Shown here one piece after another: positions 24,042 through 33,389 of a stretch of 64,000 nucleotides of DNA. The stretch's first letter is position 1; every line of letters starts with the position of its first letter. The position numbers and the translations under genes are program-made. Below the pieces are notes generated by a model. The model made no database searches. It was not told the DNA's origin and saw nothing but the letters and a program-made list of their open reading frames with translations. Origin of the DNA: Lachnospiraceae bacterium EP-SM-12S-S03 (GTDB taxonomy: Bacteria; Bacillota; Clostridia; Lachnospirales; Lachnospiraceae); the NCBI GenBank assembly GCA_020540725.1, contig JAJBSL010000005.1, forward strand, positions 1 through 64,000. The letters run 5' to 3'.

Positions 24042-24066
24042 CGGGGGCGGTTTTTACCAGCCCCCG
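24042..24066. terminator. bidirectional terminator between convergent genes
   Basis: CGGGGGC (24042-24048) / GCCCCCG (24060-24066). The loop includes TTTTT and the stop codon of the minus-strand gene. A TTTA tail follows on the plus strand. Confidence 0.65.
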
Positions 24067-24797
24067 TTTAATCCGATGATCTGTCCGGTCATATAGTTGT
24101 GTTTTGTCGCAAGTTCATATACAAGTTCTGCCACTTCTTCGCATTGTCCGAAACGTCCGGCAGGAATCTCTTCTTCCAGTTCCTTGCGTTCTTCATCATT
24201 TAGTTGACTGTTCATTACCGTATCAATGGCGCCGCATGCAACTGCATTGACCTGAATGTTGCTTGGTGCCAGTTCTTTCGCCAACGCTTTTGTCAAACCG
24301 TGGATTCCGGACTTGGAAGCAGAGTATGCTACTTCGCAAGAAGCACCAACGTCCCCCCAGATGGAAGAAATATTAATGATCTTGCCGGATTTTTCACTGA
24401 CCATATGCGGAATAACTGCCCGTGAGCAGTAAAATACGGAAGAAAGATTCGTATTCAAAACGCGGCTCCATTCTCCGTCAGTCATGTCGCATAAAAGTCC
24501 AAGATGCGCAATCCCGGCATTGTTGATGAGAATGTCAATGCCGCTACATTTCTTATGAATTTCTTCAAACATATGTCTGACATCGTCTGGATTACCTACA
24601 TCACCGATCAGCATTTCACAAAAGGAAGGAGATTCATTGGCTGCAAAGATGCGGTCAATTTCATCTTTTACTTCAGCCAGTGCGTTGACGGAATGATTGC
24701 AATTTATAAAAATACGAAAATTCTCCTGGGCAAATTTCAGTGCGATTGCTTTTCCGATGCCGCGTGAAGCGCCGGTGATCAGTACATTTTTTATCAA
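24054..24797 (-). CDS. short-chain dehydrogenase/reductase, FabG-like
   Basis: 247 residues. The TTG at 24797 is chosen because GGAGG lies 8 nt upstream and an earlier GTG overlaps it. NAD(P)-binding VLITGASRGIG, LINNAGIAH, catalytic Ser in NISSIWGD, and YSASKSG. This is the FabG type but distinct from the fabG in the fatty-acid operon. Related stand-alone genes in Firmicutes are annotated as YmfI, the EF-P 5-aminopentanone reductase; that role is possible, not shown. Confidence 0.85.
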   Translation of the reverse strand: MIKNVLITGASRGIGKAIALKFAQENFRIFINCNHSVNALAEVKDEIDRIFAANESPSFCEMLIGDVGNPDDVRHMFEEIHKKCSGIDILINNAGIAHLGLLCDMTDGEWSRVLNTNLSSVFYCSRAVIPHMVSEKSGKIINISSIWGDVGASCEVAYSASKSGIHGLTKALAKELAPSNIQVNAVACGAIDTVMNSQLNDEERKELEEEIPAGRFGQCEEVAELVYELATKHNYMTGQIIGLNGGW

Positions 24798-24849
24798 AAT
24801 AAACACCTCCGGATTCTAAAAGAGTTGAAACAATAGTAGCATGCATGTG

Positions 24850-24878
24850 TTGTTTTTTCAAGGTCAAGATGTTATGAT
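24850..24878 (+). promoter_or_regulatory. promoter of the HD-hydrolase operon
   Basis: TTGTTT (24850-24855), 17 bp, TATGAT (24873-24878), 52 bp upstream of the chosen start. Confidence 0.5.
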
Positions 24879-24930
24879 AACTATGTCTCGAAAATGTAAA
24901 AGAGGGATAATCCCAGAAAGGACGTCTAAA

Positions 24931-25464
24931 TTGATTGATAAAGCAATAGCATTTGCGACGAAGGCTCATGAAGGACAAGTTCGAAAGGGAACAAGCAGAC
25001 CGTATATTGTTCATCCCTTAGAAGTGGGAGAGATTATTTCTTCCATGACAGAGGATGAAGAAGTAATAGCGGCTGCAATTCTCCATGATACCATTGAAGA
25101 TTGTGAAGGTGTAACAGAAGAGATTCTTCAAAGAGAGTTTGGGGAGCGGGTAGCATTTTTGGTTGCGCAGGAGAGTGAAGACAAGACAAAGACATGGAAA
25201 GAACGTAAGAGCGCGACGATTGAATATTTGAAGACAGCACCAACGGAATTGAAGTATATTGGTCTTGCGGACAAGCTGTCCAATATACGGGATATCAACC
25301 GTGATTATCCAATCTATGGGGAAGAACTTTGGAAGCGTTTCCGTATGAAGGATAAGAAGATCATTGGCTGGTATTATACAGAAGTCATGAAATCTTTGGA
25401 AAGTCTGAAGGGAATGAAAGCTTATGAGGAATACTGTGAGCTTGTAAAGGCGAATTTTGGGTAA
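24931..25464 (+). CDS. HD-domain protein, small alarmone hydrolase type (MESH1-like)
   Basis: 177 residues from TTG 24931, chosen for AAAGGA 8 nt upstream and the family-like start MIDKAIAFATKAHEGQ. HD motifs of the RelA/SpoT hydrolase are intact: YIVHPLEV, LHDTIEDC (HDxxED) and ADKLSNIRD. There is no synthetase, TGS or ACT domain, so this is a stand-alone (p)ppGpp hydrolase candidate. A synthetase-only protein is encoded at 56832. First gene of a six-gene run reaching lrgB. Confidence 0.85.
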   Translation: MIDKAIAFATKAHEGQVRKGTSRPYIVHPLEVGEIISSMTEDEEVIAAAILHDTIEDCEGVTEEILQREFGERVAFLVAQESEDKTKTWKERKSATIEYLKTAPTELKYIGLADKLSNIRDINRDYPIYGEELWKRFRMKDKKIIGWYYTEVMKSLESLKGMKAYEEYCELVKANFG

Positions 25465-25489
25465 AATACAGATGGAAGAGGAAAAGAAA

Positions 25490-26497
25490 ATGAAAAAGAA
25501 AATTCTCATGATCGGTACCGGGGGTACCATTGCGTCAAAACAGTCAGGTAATGGACTTTCACCTGGACTGTCTTCAGAGGACGTCCTGTCCTATATTCCC
25601 CAGGTGAAAGAAGTATGTGAAGTGAAGACCATGCAGGTATGCAACATTGACAGTACGAATGTGATGCCGGAGCACTGGGAGCTTCTTACAAAGACGATTG
25701 AAGAACAATATGATAAGTATGATGGGTTTGTAATCTGTCATGGAACGGATACACTGGCCTACACGGCAGCGGCGCTTTCCTATATGATACAGAATTCAAG
25801 GAAACCGATTGTGATCACAGGGGCGCAGAAACCGATCAATATGGATGTGACAGATGCCAAGACGAATCTTCTGGACAGCTTTATCTATGCGTCAGATGAT
25901 GACTCCCAGGATGTGAATATCGTATTTGATGGGAAAGTGATCGTAGGTACAAGGGCAAAAAAGGTATGTGCGAAGAGTTACAATGCATTTGAGAGTATTA
26001 ATTATCCTTACATTGCAGTCATACAGGATGGCATGGTGATCCGTTACATTCCGACCACTCCGCACAAATACCGTGTACGTTTCTATCATGAGATGAAAAA
26101 CAGTATTTATGTGCTGAAACTGATTCCGGGAATGAAGTCAGATATTTTGTCTTATATTTTTAAGGATTATGATTGTATTGTGATTGAAAGTTTTGGTGTC
26201 GGGGGAATGCCTCAGAGTATCGTCCATGAATTTTATGAACAGATGGAAGAGTGGAAGGAAAAAGGAAAGCTTGTTGTTATGACAACGCAGGTTGTAAATG
26301 AAGGAAGTAATATGACGGTCTATGAAGTGGGACAGAAGGTGAAGCAGGATTTTGACCTGATCGAGTCCTATGATATGACATTGGAAGCTACAATTACAAA
26401 GTTAATGTGGCTTATGTCACTTCCGAATATGAGTTATCATGACATAAAGCGGGAATTTTATCAAATGGTCAATCATGACATATTATTTACAAGATAG
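25490..26497 (+). CDS. ansA: L-asparaginase
   Basis: 335 residues from ATG 25490 (GAGGA upstream). Both catalytic Thr motifs are present: IGTGGTIAS near residue 10 and CHGTDTLAYTA near residue 88 with the adjacent Asp; the triad Lys lies in VITGAQKP. No signal peptide, hence the cytoplasmic type I form. Hydrolyses asparagine to aspartate and ammonia. Confidence 0.92.
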   Translation: MKKKILMIGTGGTIASKQSGNGLSPGLSSEDVLSYIPQVKEVCEVKTMQVCNIDSTNVMPEHWELLTKTIEEQYDKYDGFVICHGTDTLAYTAAALSYMIQNSRKPIVITGAQKPINMDVTDAKTNLLDSFIYASDDDSQDVNIVFDGKVIVGTRAKKVCAKSYNAFESINYPYIAVIQDGMVIRYIPTTPHKYRVRFYHEMKNSIYVLKLIPGMKSDILSYIFKDYDCIVIESFGVGGMPQSIVHEFYEQMEEWKEKGKLVVMTTQVVNEGSNMTVYEVGQKVKQDFDLIESYDMTLEATITKLMWLMSLPNMSYHDIKREFYQMVNHDILFTR

Positions 26498-26509
26498 TGG
26501 GAGGTTCTA

Positions 26510-27367
26510 ATGGATAAGGAGAGATTTTTAAAAGAATATGGCTTGATTACGGTAGGTATCTTTATTATTTCAGCAGCAGTATATTTCTTCATGATACCGA
26601 GTAACGTAATTGTAGGAAGTTTATCGGGACTTGTAATCGTGTTGGAGAATTTCATTCCCCTTCCGATTTCAGTTATGACATTTATTTTGAATGCAGCATT
26701 GCTTGTTGTAGGCTTTGTGGTGATCGGAAAAGAATTCGGAGCGAAAACGATTTATACATCGGCGATGCTCCCGTTTTTTCTGTTTATATTTGAGCATATT
26801 GCACCAAATAACAAATCGTTAACAGATGATATTCTTTTGGATACGATTAGCTATATTTTGATCGTGAGCGTAGGTCTTGCCATGTTATTCAATGCCAATG
26901 CATCTTCCGGAGGATTGGATATTGTAGCAAAGGTACTCAGCAAGTTTACCCATGTTGAGATTGGAAAAGCAATGACGATTACGGGAATGTGTGTTGCCAT
27001 AAGCTCCATGCTTGTATATGACACAAAAGTGGTTGTATTAAGTATTCTTGGAACTTATGCAAATGGAATTGTAATCGATAATTTTATCAGCGGTTTTAAT
27101 CGTAGAAAACGAGTATGTATTTTGACAGACCGATATGAAGAAGTGCAGAAATTTATTGCGGAGAGAATCGTAAGAGGAGTAACGCTCTATAAGGCCATTG
27201 GAGGATACGATAAGAAAGAGCGGTTTGAAATCCAGACCATTCTGACACAGAATGAATATGGAAAATTGCTGGAATACATGCATGATGAAGATATTAAGGC
27301 ATTTGTAACAGTTTCGACAGTAAATGAGGTAATAGGAGAATGGAACAGCAAGAGAAAAGCAAACTAG
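26510..27367 (+). CDS. YitT family membrane protein (DUF161 + DUF2179)
   Basis: 285 residues; GGGAGG upstream. Five to six TM helices in the first ~200 residues, with the family signature NASSGGLDIVAKVL, then a cytosolic DUF2179 domain (~205-285). Function of the family is unknown; a transporter role is often assumed. A second YitT homologue is at 57573. The downstream HAD gene overlaps its end by 28 nt. Confidence 0.85.
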   Translation: MDKERFLKEYGLITVGIFIISAAVYFFMIPSNVIVGSLSGLVIVLENFIPLPISVMTFILNAALLVVGFVVIGKEFGAKTIYTSAMLPFFLFIFEHIAPNNKSLTDDILLDTISYILIVSVGLAMLFNANASSGGLDIVAKVLSKFTHVEIGKAMTITGMCVAISSMLVYDTKVVVLSILGTYANGIVIDNFISGFNRRKRVCILTDRYEEVQKFIAERIVRGVTLYKAIGGYDKKERFEIQTILTQNEYGKLLEYMHDEDIKAFVTVSTVNEVIGEWNSKRKAN

Positions 27368-28023
27368 AAAAAAAAGACTACGAGTATATATTATTTGATC
27401 TTGATGGGACTTTGACAGATCCGAAAGAAGGCATTACAAAATCAGTGGCTTATGCGCTGGAATCTTTTGGAATTCATGTAGAGGATCTGGACAGTCTGTG
27501 CAAGTTCATCGGACCGCCTTTGAAGGAATCTTTCATGGTATATTATGAACTTGATGATGCACAAGGGGATCAGGCGGTGGAAAAATACAGAGAACGCTTT
27601 GCAGTGACGGGGCTTTTTGAAAATAAAGTTTATCCGGGAATACGGGAGATGCTGGAACTTCTGAAAGAACAAGGAAAGACACTGCTTGTTGCAACTTCCA
27701 AACCGTCAATCTATGCACGACAGATATTGGAACATTTTGATCTGATGAAGTATTTTACCTTCCTTTCCGGAAGCGAGCTGGATGGAACGAGAGTAGATAA
27801 AGCCGAGGTGATCACTTATGCTCTTCAGGAAAACAAAATTCAGGATTTGTCCAAAGTAATTATGATAGGGGACAGAGAGCATGATATCATCGGTGCAAAT
27901 AAAAATGGGATTGATTCCATTGGAGTTCTTTATGGTTACGGGTGCAGGGAAGAGTTTGAAAAGAATCATGCATCCTATGTTGCCAAACAAGTAGAAGAGT
28001 TGAAAGAAATATTGTTAGGATAA
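27340..28023 (+). CDS. HAD-family phosphatase, phosphoglycolate phosphatase-like
   Basis: 227 residues; GAGG lies 10 nt before the ATG inside the preceding gene. HAD motif I LFDLDGTLTD, motif II VATSKP, and motif IV MIGDREHDIIGAN; a cap domain lies after motif I. Typical of PGP/Gph-type phosphatases acting on small phosphometabolites. Exact substrate unknown. Translation is probably coupled to the YitT gene. Confidence 0.88.
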   Translation: MEQQEKSKLEKKDYEYILFDLDGTLTDPKEGITKSVAYALESFGIHVEDLDSLCKFIGPPLKESFMVYYELDDAQGDQAVEKYRERFAVTGLFENKVYPGIREMLELLKEQGKTLLVATSKPSIYARQILEHFDLMKYFTFLSGSELDGTRVDKAEVITYALQENKIQDLSKVIMIGDREHDIIGANKNGIDSIGVLYGYGCREEFEKNHASYVAKQVEELKEILLG

Positions 28024-28035
28024 AGGAAGAGAAAG

Positions 28036-28395
28036 ATGAAATTATTATATCAATTTGGAATTATTTTGGGGATTACATTTGCGGGAGAAGTCCTGCATGT
28101 GATCCTTCCTCTTCCGATACCGGCCAGTATTTATGGACTAGTTCTCATGCTCATCTGTCTTTGTACAAAGGTTGTCAAATTGCAGCAGGTGAAAATTGCA
28201 GCGGATTTCCTCATTGATATTATGCCGCCTATGTTTATTCCGGCGGCGGTAGGAATTATGGGAGTCTGGTCTGGGATAAAAGAGATTTTTGTTCCACTGG
28301 TTGTAATTACAAGTGTATCGACTGTTGTCGTAATGGTTTGTACGGGGAAAGTTTCCCAGGCAGTCATCCGGGCTAAAAAGAGAGGGGAGGCATAG
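28036..28395 (+). CDS. lrgA: CidA/LrgA family holin-like protein
   Basis: 119 residues with four hydrophobic helices and the family segment PLPIPASIYGLVLMLICL. LrgA/CidA proteins form holin-like pores and, with LrgB, have been linked to murein hydrolase control and to pyruvate transport in B. subtilis (PftAB). lrgB follows after 3 nt. Confidence 0.88.
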   Translation: MKLLYQFGIILGITFAGEVLHVILPLPIPASIYGLVLMLICLCTKVVKLQQVKIAADFLIDIMPPMFIPAAVGIMGVWSGIKEIFVPLVVITSVSTVVVMVCTGKVSQAVIRAKKRGEA

Positions 28396-28398
28396 GCG

Positions 28399-29091
28399 AT
28401 GAAAGAAATGTTTTCCGAATCTTTGTATTTTGGCGTGGCAATCAGTCTGACAGGATATGCGGTAGGACTTTTCCTGAAGAAAAAACTAAAATGGGGAATT
28501 CTAAATCCCTTACTGCTGTCGATTGTATTTGTCATAGCTGCCCTTCAAATTTTAGATGTGGAATATGAAACTTACAATGAAACAGCACAATATTTAAGTT
28601 ATCTTTTAACGCCGGCTACAGTGGCATTGGCGATTCCGTTATATCAGAAAATCGATTTATTGAAGAAAAATCTTCTGGCAGTAAGTCTTGGGATTCTGGC
28701 AGGAGTATTCTCAAGTCTTGGAAGTATTCTTGGAATGGCATATCTGTTTGAATTATCCCATGAACAATATGTCACCCTTCTTCCAAAATCCATCACAACA
28801 GCAATTGGAATCGGGGTTTCGGAAGAACTTGGAGGGGTTACAACGATTACGGTAGCAGTCATTTTGATTACAGGTGTTTTGGGAAATGTAATCGGGCAGG
28901 TAATCTGCAAACTGTTCCGTATTTATGAACCGATTGCGGTTGGACTAGCTTTTGGTACGGCGTCCCATGCCATCGGAACATCGAAAGCACTGGAAATCGG
29001 AGATGTGGAAGGCGCAATGAGTAGCCTGTCCGTTGCGGTTTCGGGATTACTGACCGTGGTGTTTGCATCTATATTCTCAACTTTTTTATAA
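28399..29091 (+). CDS. lrgB: LrgB family membrane protein
   Basis: 230 residues with seven to eight hydrophobic helices. Conserved family stretches include [20 protein letters not shown] and [18 protein letters not shown]. It is the obligate partner of LrgA; the pair ends the operon beginning with the HD hydrolase. A terminator lies 17 nt downstream. Confidence 0.9.
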   Translation: MKEMFSESLYFGVAISLTGYAVGLFLKKKLKWGILNPLLLSIVFVIAALQILDVEYETYNETAQYLSYLLTPATVALAIPLYQKIDLLKKNLLAVSLGILAGVFSSLGSILGMAYLFELSHEQYVTLLPKSITTAIGIGVSEELGGVTTITVAVILITGVLGNVIGQVICKLFRIYEPIAVGLAFGTASHAIGTSKALEIGDVEGAMSSLSVAVSGLLTVVFASIFSTFL

Positions 29092-29107
29092 GTAAAGAAA
29101 TAGAAGA

Positions 29108-29150
29108 CATCAGACTACCGACAATATATCAAAGGCAGTCTGATGTTTTA
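29108..29150. terminator. terminator after lrgB (may also serve the convergent gene)
   Basis: CATCAGACT (29108-29116) / AGTCTGATG (29137-29145), then TTTTA. Confidence 0.75.
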
Positions 29151-29160
29151 CTATATGCCG

Positions 29161-30012
29161 TTATTTTTTTGGATTATAAAATTCTTCCTTCATCTTTTGT
29201 ACAGTTTCTAATGGCAGACCAATGCGCTCTGCAATTACGCGTTCATCTAAAATGTCAAGAAGTTTTTTAGCTGCTTCTAATTTTCCTTGCTCTTCGCCTT
29301 CTTCATAAATCATTCTTCCAAGTTTAGTCATTCGAACATCCTCCATTATTTCTTTCATATCTGCTGACTCTAAAAATTTCTCTGCCATTGCATAGATCAC
29401 CGCCTCTATTTTACTTATTTCTTCATTTTCCAGAACAGTTTTGGCTCTTACAAGTGAAAAGGCAGATTTGATACGTTCTTTTATATTCATGTTACCACTC
29501 ATAAGTGGACATAGAGGCAGCTGCACAAGATCTTCTTTTGTAAGAGGAATTCCTTTTTGGGATTTTTCCTGAAGCTGTTTGAAAATCTCATCGGCAATTT
29601 TAGAACGCATAATTATGGGTACGATACGGTAGGTATTAATTCCTTCGGTTAGCGTAGTCATTGGTTTCTTGATGTTTCCGGAAAATAATACGTATGTGGT
29701 AATAGGAACACGATACTGCTGACTTGTTAATGCTTCATATGTGCGAAAGCGTCTTAGTCCGGCTACACCTTCGTTTCTGCTTTGAAATTCAAAATGTTTC
29801 CAAGAACCGTCTTCCATAATTAGATTGGAATCCTGATACATTTTTTTTATTTTCAAATGTACAAGTTCTGTAGGGGCAAGTTGCTTTACTTTTCCTTCAA
29901 TACCAAAGGTGGGAAGCATTTCATCAGCGAAAAATTGTAGCATTGTTTTCAAAGCTGCATCTTCATGTTGTACGGCCTTCTGTTCTGATAAAATTTCTTG
30001 ATTGTTTGGCAT
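29161..30012 (-). CDS. Rpn-family PD-(D/E)XK nuclease
   Basis: 283 residues; GAAAGGAGCTAT precedes the ATG. The N-terminal half contains DSNLIMEDGSWKHFEFQSR, matching the D-(x)n-ExQ core of the Rpn/PDDEXK_2 group, and RVPITTYVLFSGN. The C-terminus has a charged helix with EEGEEQGKLEAA, a repeat-prone segment common in this family. Such proteins are often labelled transposases but act as DNA nucleases; some protect against phage. No terminal repeats or partner genes are visible. Stand-alone with its own promoter. Confidence 0.85.
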   Translation of the reverse strand: MPNNQEILSEQKAVQHEDAALKTMLQFFADEMLPTFGIEGKVKQLAPTELVHLKIKKMYQDSNLIMEDGSWKHFEFQSRNEGVAGLRRFRTYEALTSQQYRVPITTYVLFSGNIKKPMTTLTEGINTYRIVPIIMRSKIADEIFKQLQEKSQKGIPLTKEDLVQLPLCPLMSGNMNIKERIKSAFSLVRAKTVLENEEISKIEAVIYAMAEKFLESADMKEIMEDVRMTKLGRMIYEEGEEQGKLEAAKKLLDILDERVIAERIGLPLETVQKMKEEFYNPKK

Positions 30013-30031
30013 ATAGCTCCTTTCTGTAAGC

Positions 30032-30060
30032 TATATATGAGACTATCTTTAATATATCAA
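30032..30060 (-). promoter_or_regulatory. promoter of the Rpn-type gene
   Basis: On the minus strand TTGATA (30055-30060), 17 bp, TATATA (30032-30037), about 20 bp from the start codon. Confidence 0.6.
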
Positions 30061-30349
30061 AATTTTTATAGGTAGACAATGGCTTTTACATTTCTGTTGT
30101 TTCAGTTTGCACTTTATGGGATATTTCGATGAGATATCGAAAGACCAAAAAGAAAATATTGATAATAGATATTATTGATATGTGAAAGAAATTGGATAGT
30201 CTTCTATATAGCATAGCCACTACCTATTTTTTAGTCTAATATAATGAAGAATTACTGTCAAGATGATTAGAGAAAATGTGCCAAAACAAATTGGAATGGA
30301 AAAAAGAAATAGAAGACTCTTAAGAATCTGTGAAGAATTTATGAAATCC
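30061..30349. other. AT-rich intergenic stretch without recognisable genes
   Basis: Between the divergent Rpn gene and the valS promoter. It holds one short inverted repeat (TTTCGAT / ATCGAAA, about 30124-30144) and nothing else I can support. An open frame of 76 codons starting here at 30263 runs through the valS promoter and into T-box stem I, so I do not call it. Confidence 0.5.
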
Positions 30350-30378
30350 TTGACAAATAGGAATGCAGACGATAAGAT
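30350..30378 (+). promoter_or_regulatory. valS promoter
   Basis: TTGACA (30350-30355), 17 bp, TAAGAT (30373-30378). The predicted start near 30385 gives a ~330-nt leader that contains the whole T-box. Confidence 0.7.
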
Positions 30379-30414
30379 AAAATTTAGTTATTACCAAAAT
30401 AGCGCAAAGGCAAT

Positions 30415-30670
30415 GAGAAAGAAGAGTATATATTATTCCTTGCAAGAGAGAACTGTTCAATGGCTGGAAGACGGTTTCAAGAAGAAGATATAGAAGGTAG
30501 CTTTGGAGCCGGGTATCTGAACAGGGGCAGTATATGATATAGCATCAGTAGGGTATCACGCGTAGTTCCCGTTAACGAACTGAAGAGATATATGCGGAAA
30601 TGAACGCATATAACAAAGGTGGTACCGCGATCATTCGCCCTTTACATTTTAAAAATGTAGAGGGTTTTTT
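30415..30670 (+). promoter_or_regulatory. T-box leader of valS (specifier GTA)
   Basis: Stem I has the AGAGAG bulge and distal loop (AACTGTT ... ACGGTT around TGGCTGG). The specifier GTA is at 30497-30499 in AGAAGGTAGCTTTGG. Stem III (ATATGCG / CGCATAT) precedes the T-box motif AAAGGTGGTACCGCG (30615-30629), whose TGGT pairs with ACCA of tRNA-Val. The terminator is CCCTTTACATTTT (30638-30650) / AAAAATGTAGAGGG with a T6 tail. Uncharged tRNA-Val (TAC) should stabilise the antiterminator and switch valS on. Confidence 0.92.
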
Positions 30671-30712
30671 AAAATTTATAGGGAAAATTTATTGCATTTG
30701 AAGGAGGAAATC

Positions 30713-33361
30713 ATGAGTAAAAATCTTGAAAAGACGTACAATCCGAAAGAGATTGAGCCAAAACTTTATGAGAAGTGGTGTGAGAACAAGTATTTTCATG
30801 CAGAAGTAGACAGAAGCAGAAAGCCGTTTACAACGGTCATGCCGCCACCAAATATTACAGGGAAACTTCACATGGGTCACGCATTTGACAATACATTACA
30901 GGATATTCTGATCCGTTACAAGAGAATGCAGGGCTACAACGCCCTTTGGATTCCGGGAACAGACCATGCAGCCATTGCTACTGAAGTTAAGGTTACAGAA
31001 CAGTTAAAAGCAGAAGGAATCGATAAGAAAGAATTAGGAAGAGAAGGTTTTCTTGCACGCACATGGCAGTGGAAAGATGAATATGCAGGAACAATTGAAG
31101 GCCAGCTTAAGAAACTCGGTGTATCCTGTGATTGGGACAGAGAGCGTTTTACAATGGACGAAGGATGTTCCAAAGCAGTAGAAGAAGTATTCATCAAGTT
31201 ATATGAAGAAGGATATATTTACAAAGGATCCCGTATTGTAAACTGGTGTCCGGTATGTAAGACTGCTCTTTCTGATGCGGAAGTAGACCACGAGGAACAG
31301 GCAGGACATTTCTGGCATATCAAATACCCGATCGTAGGAACAGACAGATTCCTTGAGATCGCAACGACACGTCCGGAGACAATGCTTGGAGATACTGCGA
31401 TCGCAGTGCATCCGGATGATGAGAGATACAAAGATATTGTTGGAAAGAAAGCTCTTTTACCACTTGTTAATAAAGAAATTCCGATTGTGGCAGACTACTA
31501 TGTAGACAAAGAATTTGGAACAGGTGCGGTAAAAATCACACCGGCACATGACCCGAATGACTTTGAAGTAGGAAAGAGACACAACCTTCCGGAAATCAAT
31601 ATCATGAATGATGATGCTACGATCAACCAGCTTGGTGGCAAGTACGCAGGTATGGAACGCTATGAAGCAAGAAAAGCAATCGTAGAAGATCTGGAAAAGG
31701 AAGGATATCTTGTAAAAGTTGTGGATCATACACATAGCGTAGGTACACATGAACGTTGCGGAACAACGGTAGAGCCGTTGATCAAACAGCAGTGGTTTGT
31801 AAAAATGGAAGATTTTGCCAAGATGTGTATTGATGCAGTTGAAAAAGGAGAAATCAAATTAGTTCCGGATCGTATGAATAAGACATATATGAACTGGCTT
31901 GATAATATCCGTGACTGGTGTATTTCACGTCAGATCTGGTGGGGACACAGAATTCCTGCATATTACTGTGATGAGTGCGGAGAAATTGTAGTAGGAAGAG
32001 AAATGCCGGATGTATGTCCGAAATGCGGATGTAAACACTTTACACAGGATGAGGATACGTTGGATACATGGTTCAGTTCTGCGCTATGGCCATTCTCAAC
32101 ACTTGGTTGGCCGGAAAATACAGAAGATTTGGATTACTTCTATCCGACAGACGTACTTGTAACAGGATATGACATCATTTTCTTCTGGGTAATCCGTATG
32201 ATCTTCTCAGGATACGCATATACGGGAAAAGCTCCATTCCACACAGTGTTATTCCACGGACTTGTGAGAGACTCTCAGGGACGGAAGATGAGTAAATCTC
32301 TTGGAAATGGTATTGATCCACTTGAGATCATCGATAAATACGGTGCAGATGCGCTCCGTCTTACAATCGTAACAGGAAATGCAGCAGGAAATGATATGCG
32401 TTTCTATGAGGAACGTGTAGAAGCAAACAGAAACTTTGCAAACAAAGTATGGAATGCTTCCCGTTTCATCATGATGAATATGGAGGGAAGACAAATCACA
32501 GAGCCGAAAGCAGAAGATTTTGCTCCGGAAGATAAATGGGTTCTTTCCAAAATAAATACATTGATCAAAGACGTAACAGAAAATATGGATAAATTTGAAC
32601 TTGGTATTGCGGTACAGAAAGTCTACGATTTTATTTGGAATGAATTCTGCGACTGGTACATTGAGATGACAAAATACCGCACATACCATGCAGAAGAGAA
32701 TCCGGTATCTGCAAATGCGGCGCTTTGGACATTGAAAACTGTTTTAGGAGATGCATTAAAACTTCTCCATCCATACATGCCGTTTGTAACAGAGGAAATT
32801 TACAGTGCACTTGTTCCGGAAGAAGAGTCTCTCATGATGTCTTCATGGCCGGTATACAAAGAAGAATGGAACTTTGCGGCAGAAGAGGAAATCGTAGAGC
32901 GCATGAAAGAAGTAATCCGTGGTGTTCGTAATGTACGTGCAGAGATGAATGTTGCACCTTCCCGCAAGGCAAAAGTATTTGTTGTAAGCGAGAAGGAAGA
33001 AATCTGTAGTGGATTTGAACTTCTGAAATTGTCAGCAGCACCGCTTATGAGTGCGAGTGAGATCATCATTCAGGATCACAAGGATGGAATCGGTGAAGAT
33101 GCAGTTTCTGTTGTAGTGACAGATGCAGTATGCTATCTGCCATTGGAAGACCTTGTGGATTTTGCACAGGAGATCGAGCGTCTTGAGAAAGAAGAAGCGC
33201 GTCTTGTAAAAGAGCTTGCCCGTGTAAACGGAATGCTCAGCAATGAGAAATTCATCAGCAAAGCTCCGGAAGCAAAGATTAACGAAGAAAAGGCAAAATT
33301 GGAAAAATATACACAGATGATGGAGCAGGTAAAAGAAAGGCTTGAAGCTTTAAGAAAATAA
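30713..33361 (+). CDS. valS: valyl-tRNA synthetase
   Basis: 882 residues; AAGGAGG precedes ATG 30713. Class I motifs: KLHMGHAFD (HIGH type, near residue 53) and GRKMSKSLGNGIDP (near 525). A CP1 editing domain lies between (TTRPETMLGDTA). The anticodon-binding domain and a C-terminal coiled coil (LVDFAQEIERLEKEEARL onward) complete the standard ValRS form. Expression is governed by the T-box in front. Confidence 0.98.
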   Translation: MSKNLEKTYNPKEIEPKLYEKWCENKYFHAEVDRSRKPFTTVMPPPNITGKLHMGHAFDNTLQDILIRYKRMQGYNALWIPGTDHAAIATEVKVTEQLKAEGIDKKELGREGFLARTWQWKDEYAGTIEGQLKKLGVSCDWDRERFTMDEGCSKAVEEVFIKLYEEGYIYKGSRIVNWCPVCKTALSDAEVDHEEQAGHFWHIKYPIVGTDRFLEIATTRPETMLGDTAIAVHPDDERYKDIVGKKALLPLVNKEIPIVADYYVDKEFGTGAVKITPAHDPNDFEVGKRHNLPEINIMNDDATINQLGGKYAGMERYEARKAIVEDLEKEGYLVKVVDHTHSVGTHERCGTTVEPLIKQQWFVKMEDFAKMCIDAVEKGEIKLVPDRMNKTYMNWLDNIRDWCISRQIWWGHRIPAYYCDECGEIVVGREMPDVCPKCGCKHFTQDEDTLDTWFSSALWPFSTLGWPENTEDLDYFYPTDVLVTGYDIIFFWVIRMIFSGYAYTGKAPFHTVLFHGLVRDSQGRKMSKSLGNGIDPLEIIDKYGADALRLTIVTGNAAGNDMRFYEERVEANRNFANKVWNASRFIMMNMEGRQITEPKAEDFAPEDKWVLSKINTLIKDVTENMDKFELGIAVQKVYDFIWNEFCDWYIEMTKYRTYHAEENPVSANAALWTLKTVLGDALKLLHPYMPFVTEEIYSALVPEEESLMMSSWPVYKEEWNFAAEEEIVERMKEVIRGVRNVRAEMNVAPSRKAKVFVVSEKEEICSGFELLKLSAAPLMSASEIIIQDHKDGIGEDAVSVVVTDAVCYLPLEDLVDFAQEIERLEKEEARLVKELARVNGMLSNEKFISKAPEAKINEEKAKLEKYTQMMEQVKERLEALRK

Positions 33362-33389
33362 TATTTGCATCTTGGAAAGAGGTTAGTTC

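Noticed and set aside
29161-30012. Transposon carrying the PD-(D/E)XK gene
   Set aside because: No inverted terminal repeats or target-site duplications; the gene has an ordinary promoter.
30263-30493. Open frame of 76 codons upstream of valS
   Set aside because: It contains the valS promoter (30350-30378) and ends inside T-box stem I, with no convincing RBS.
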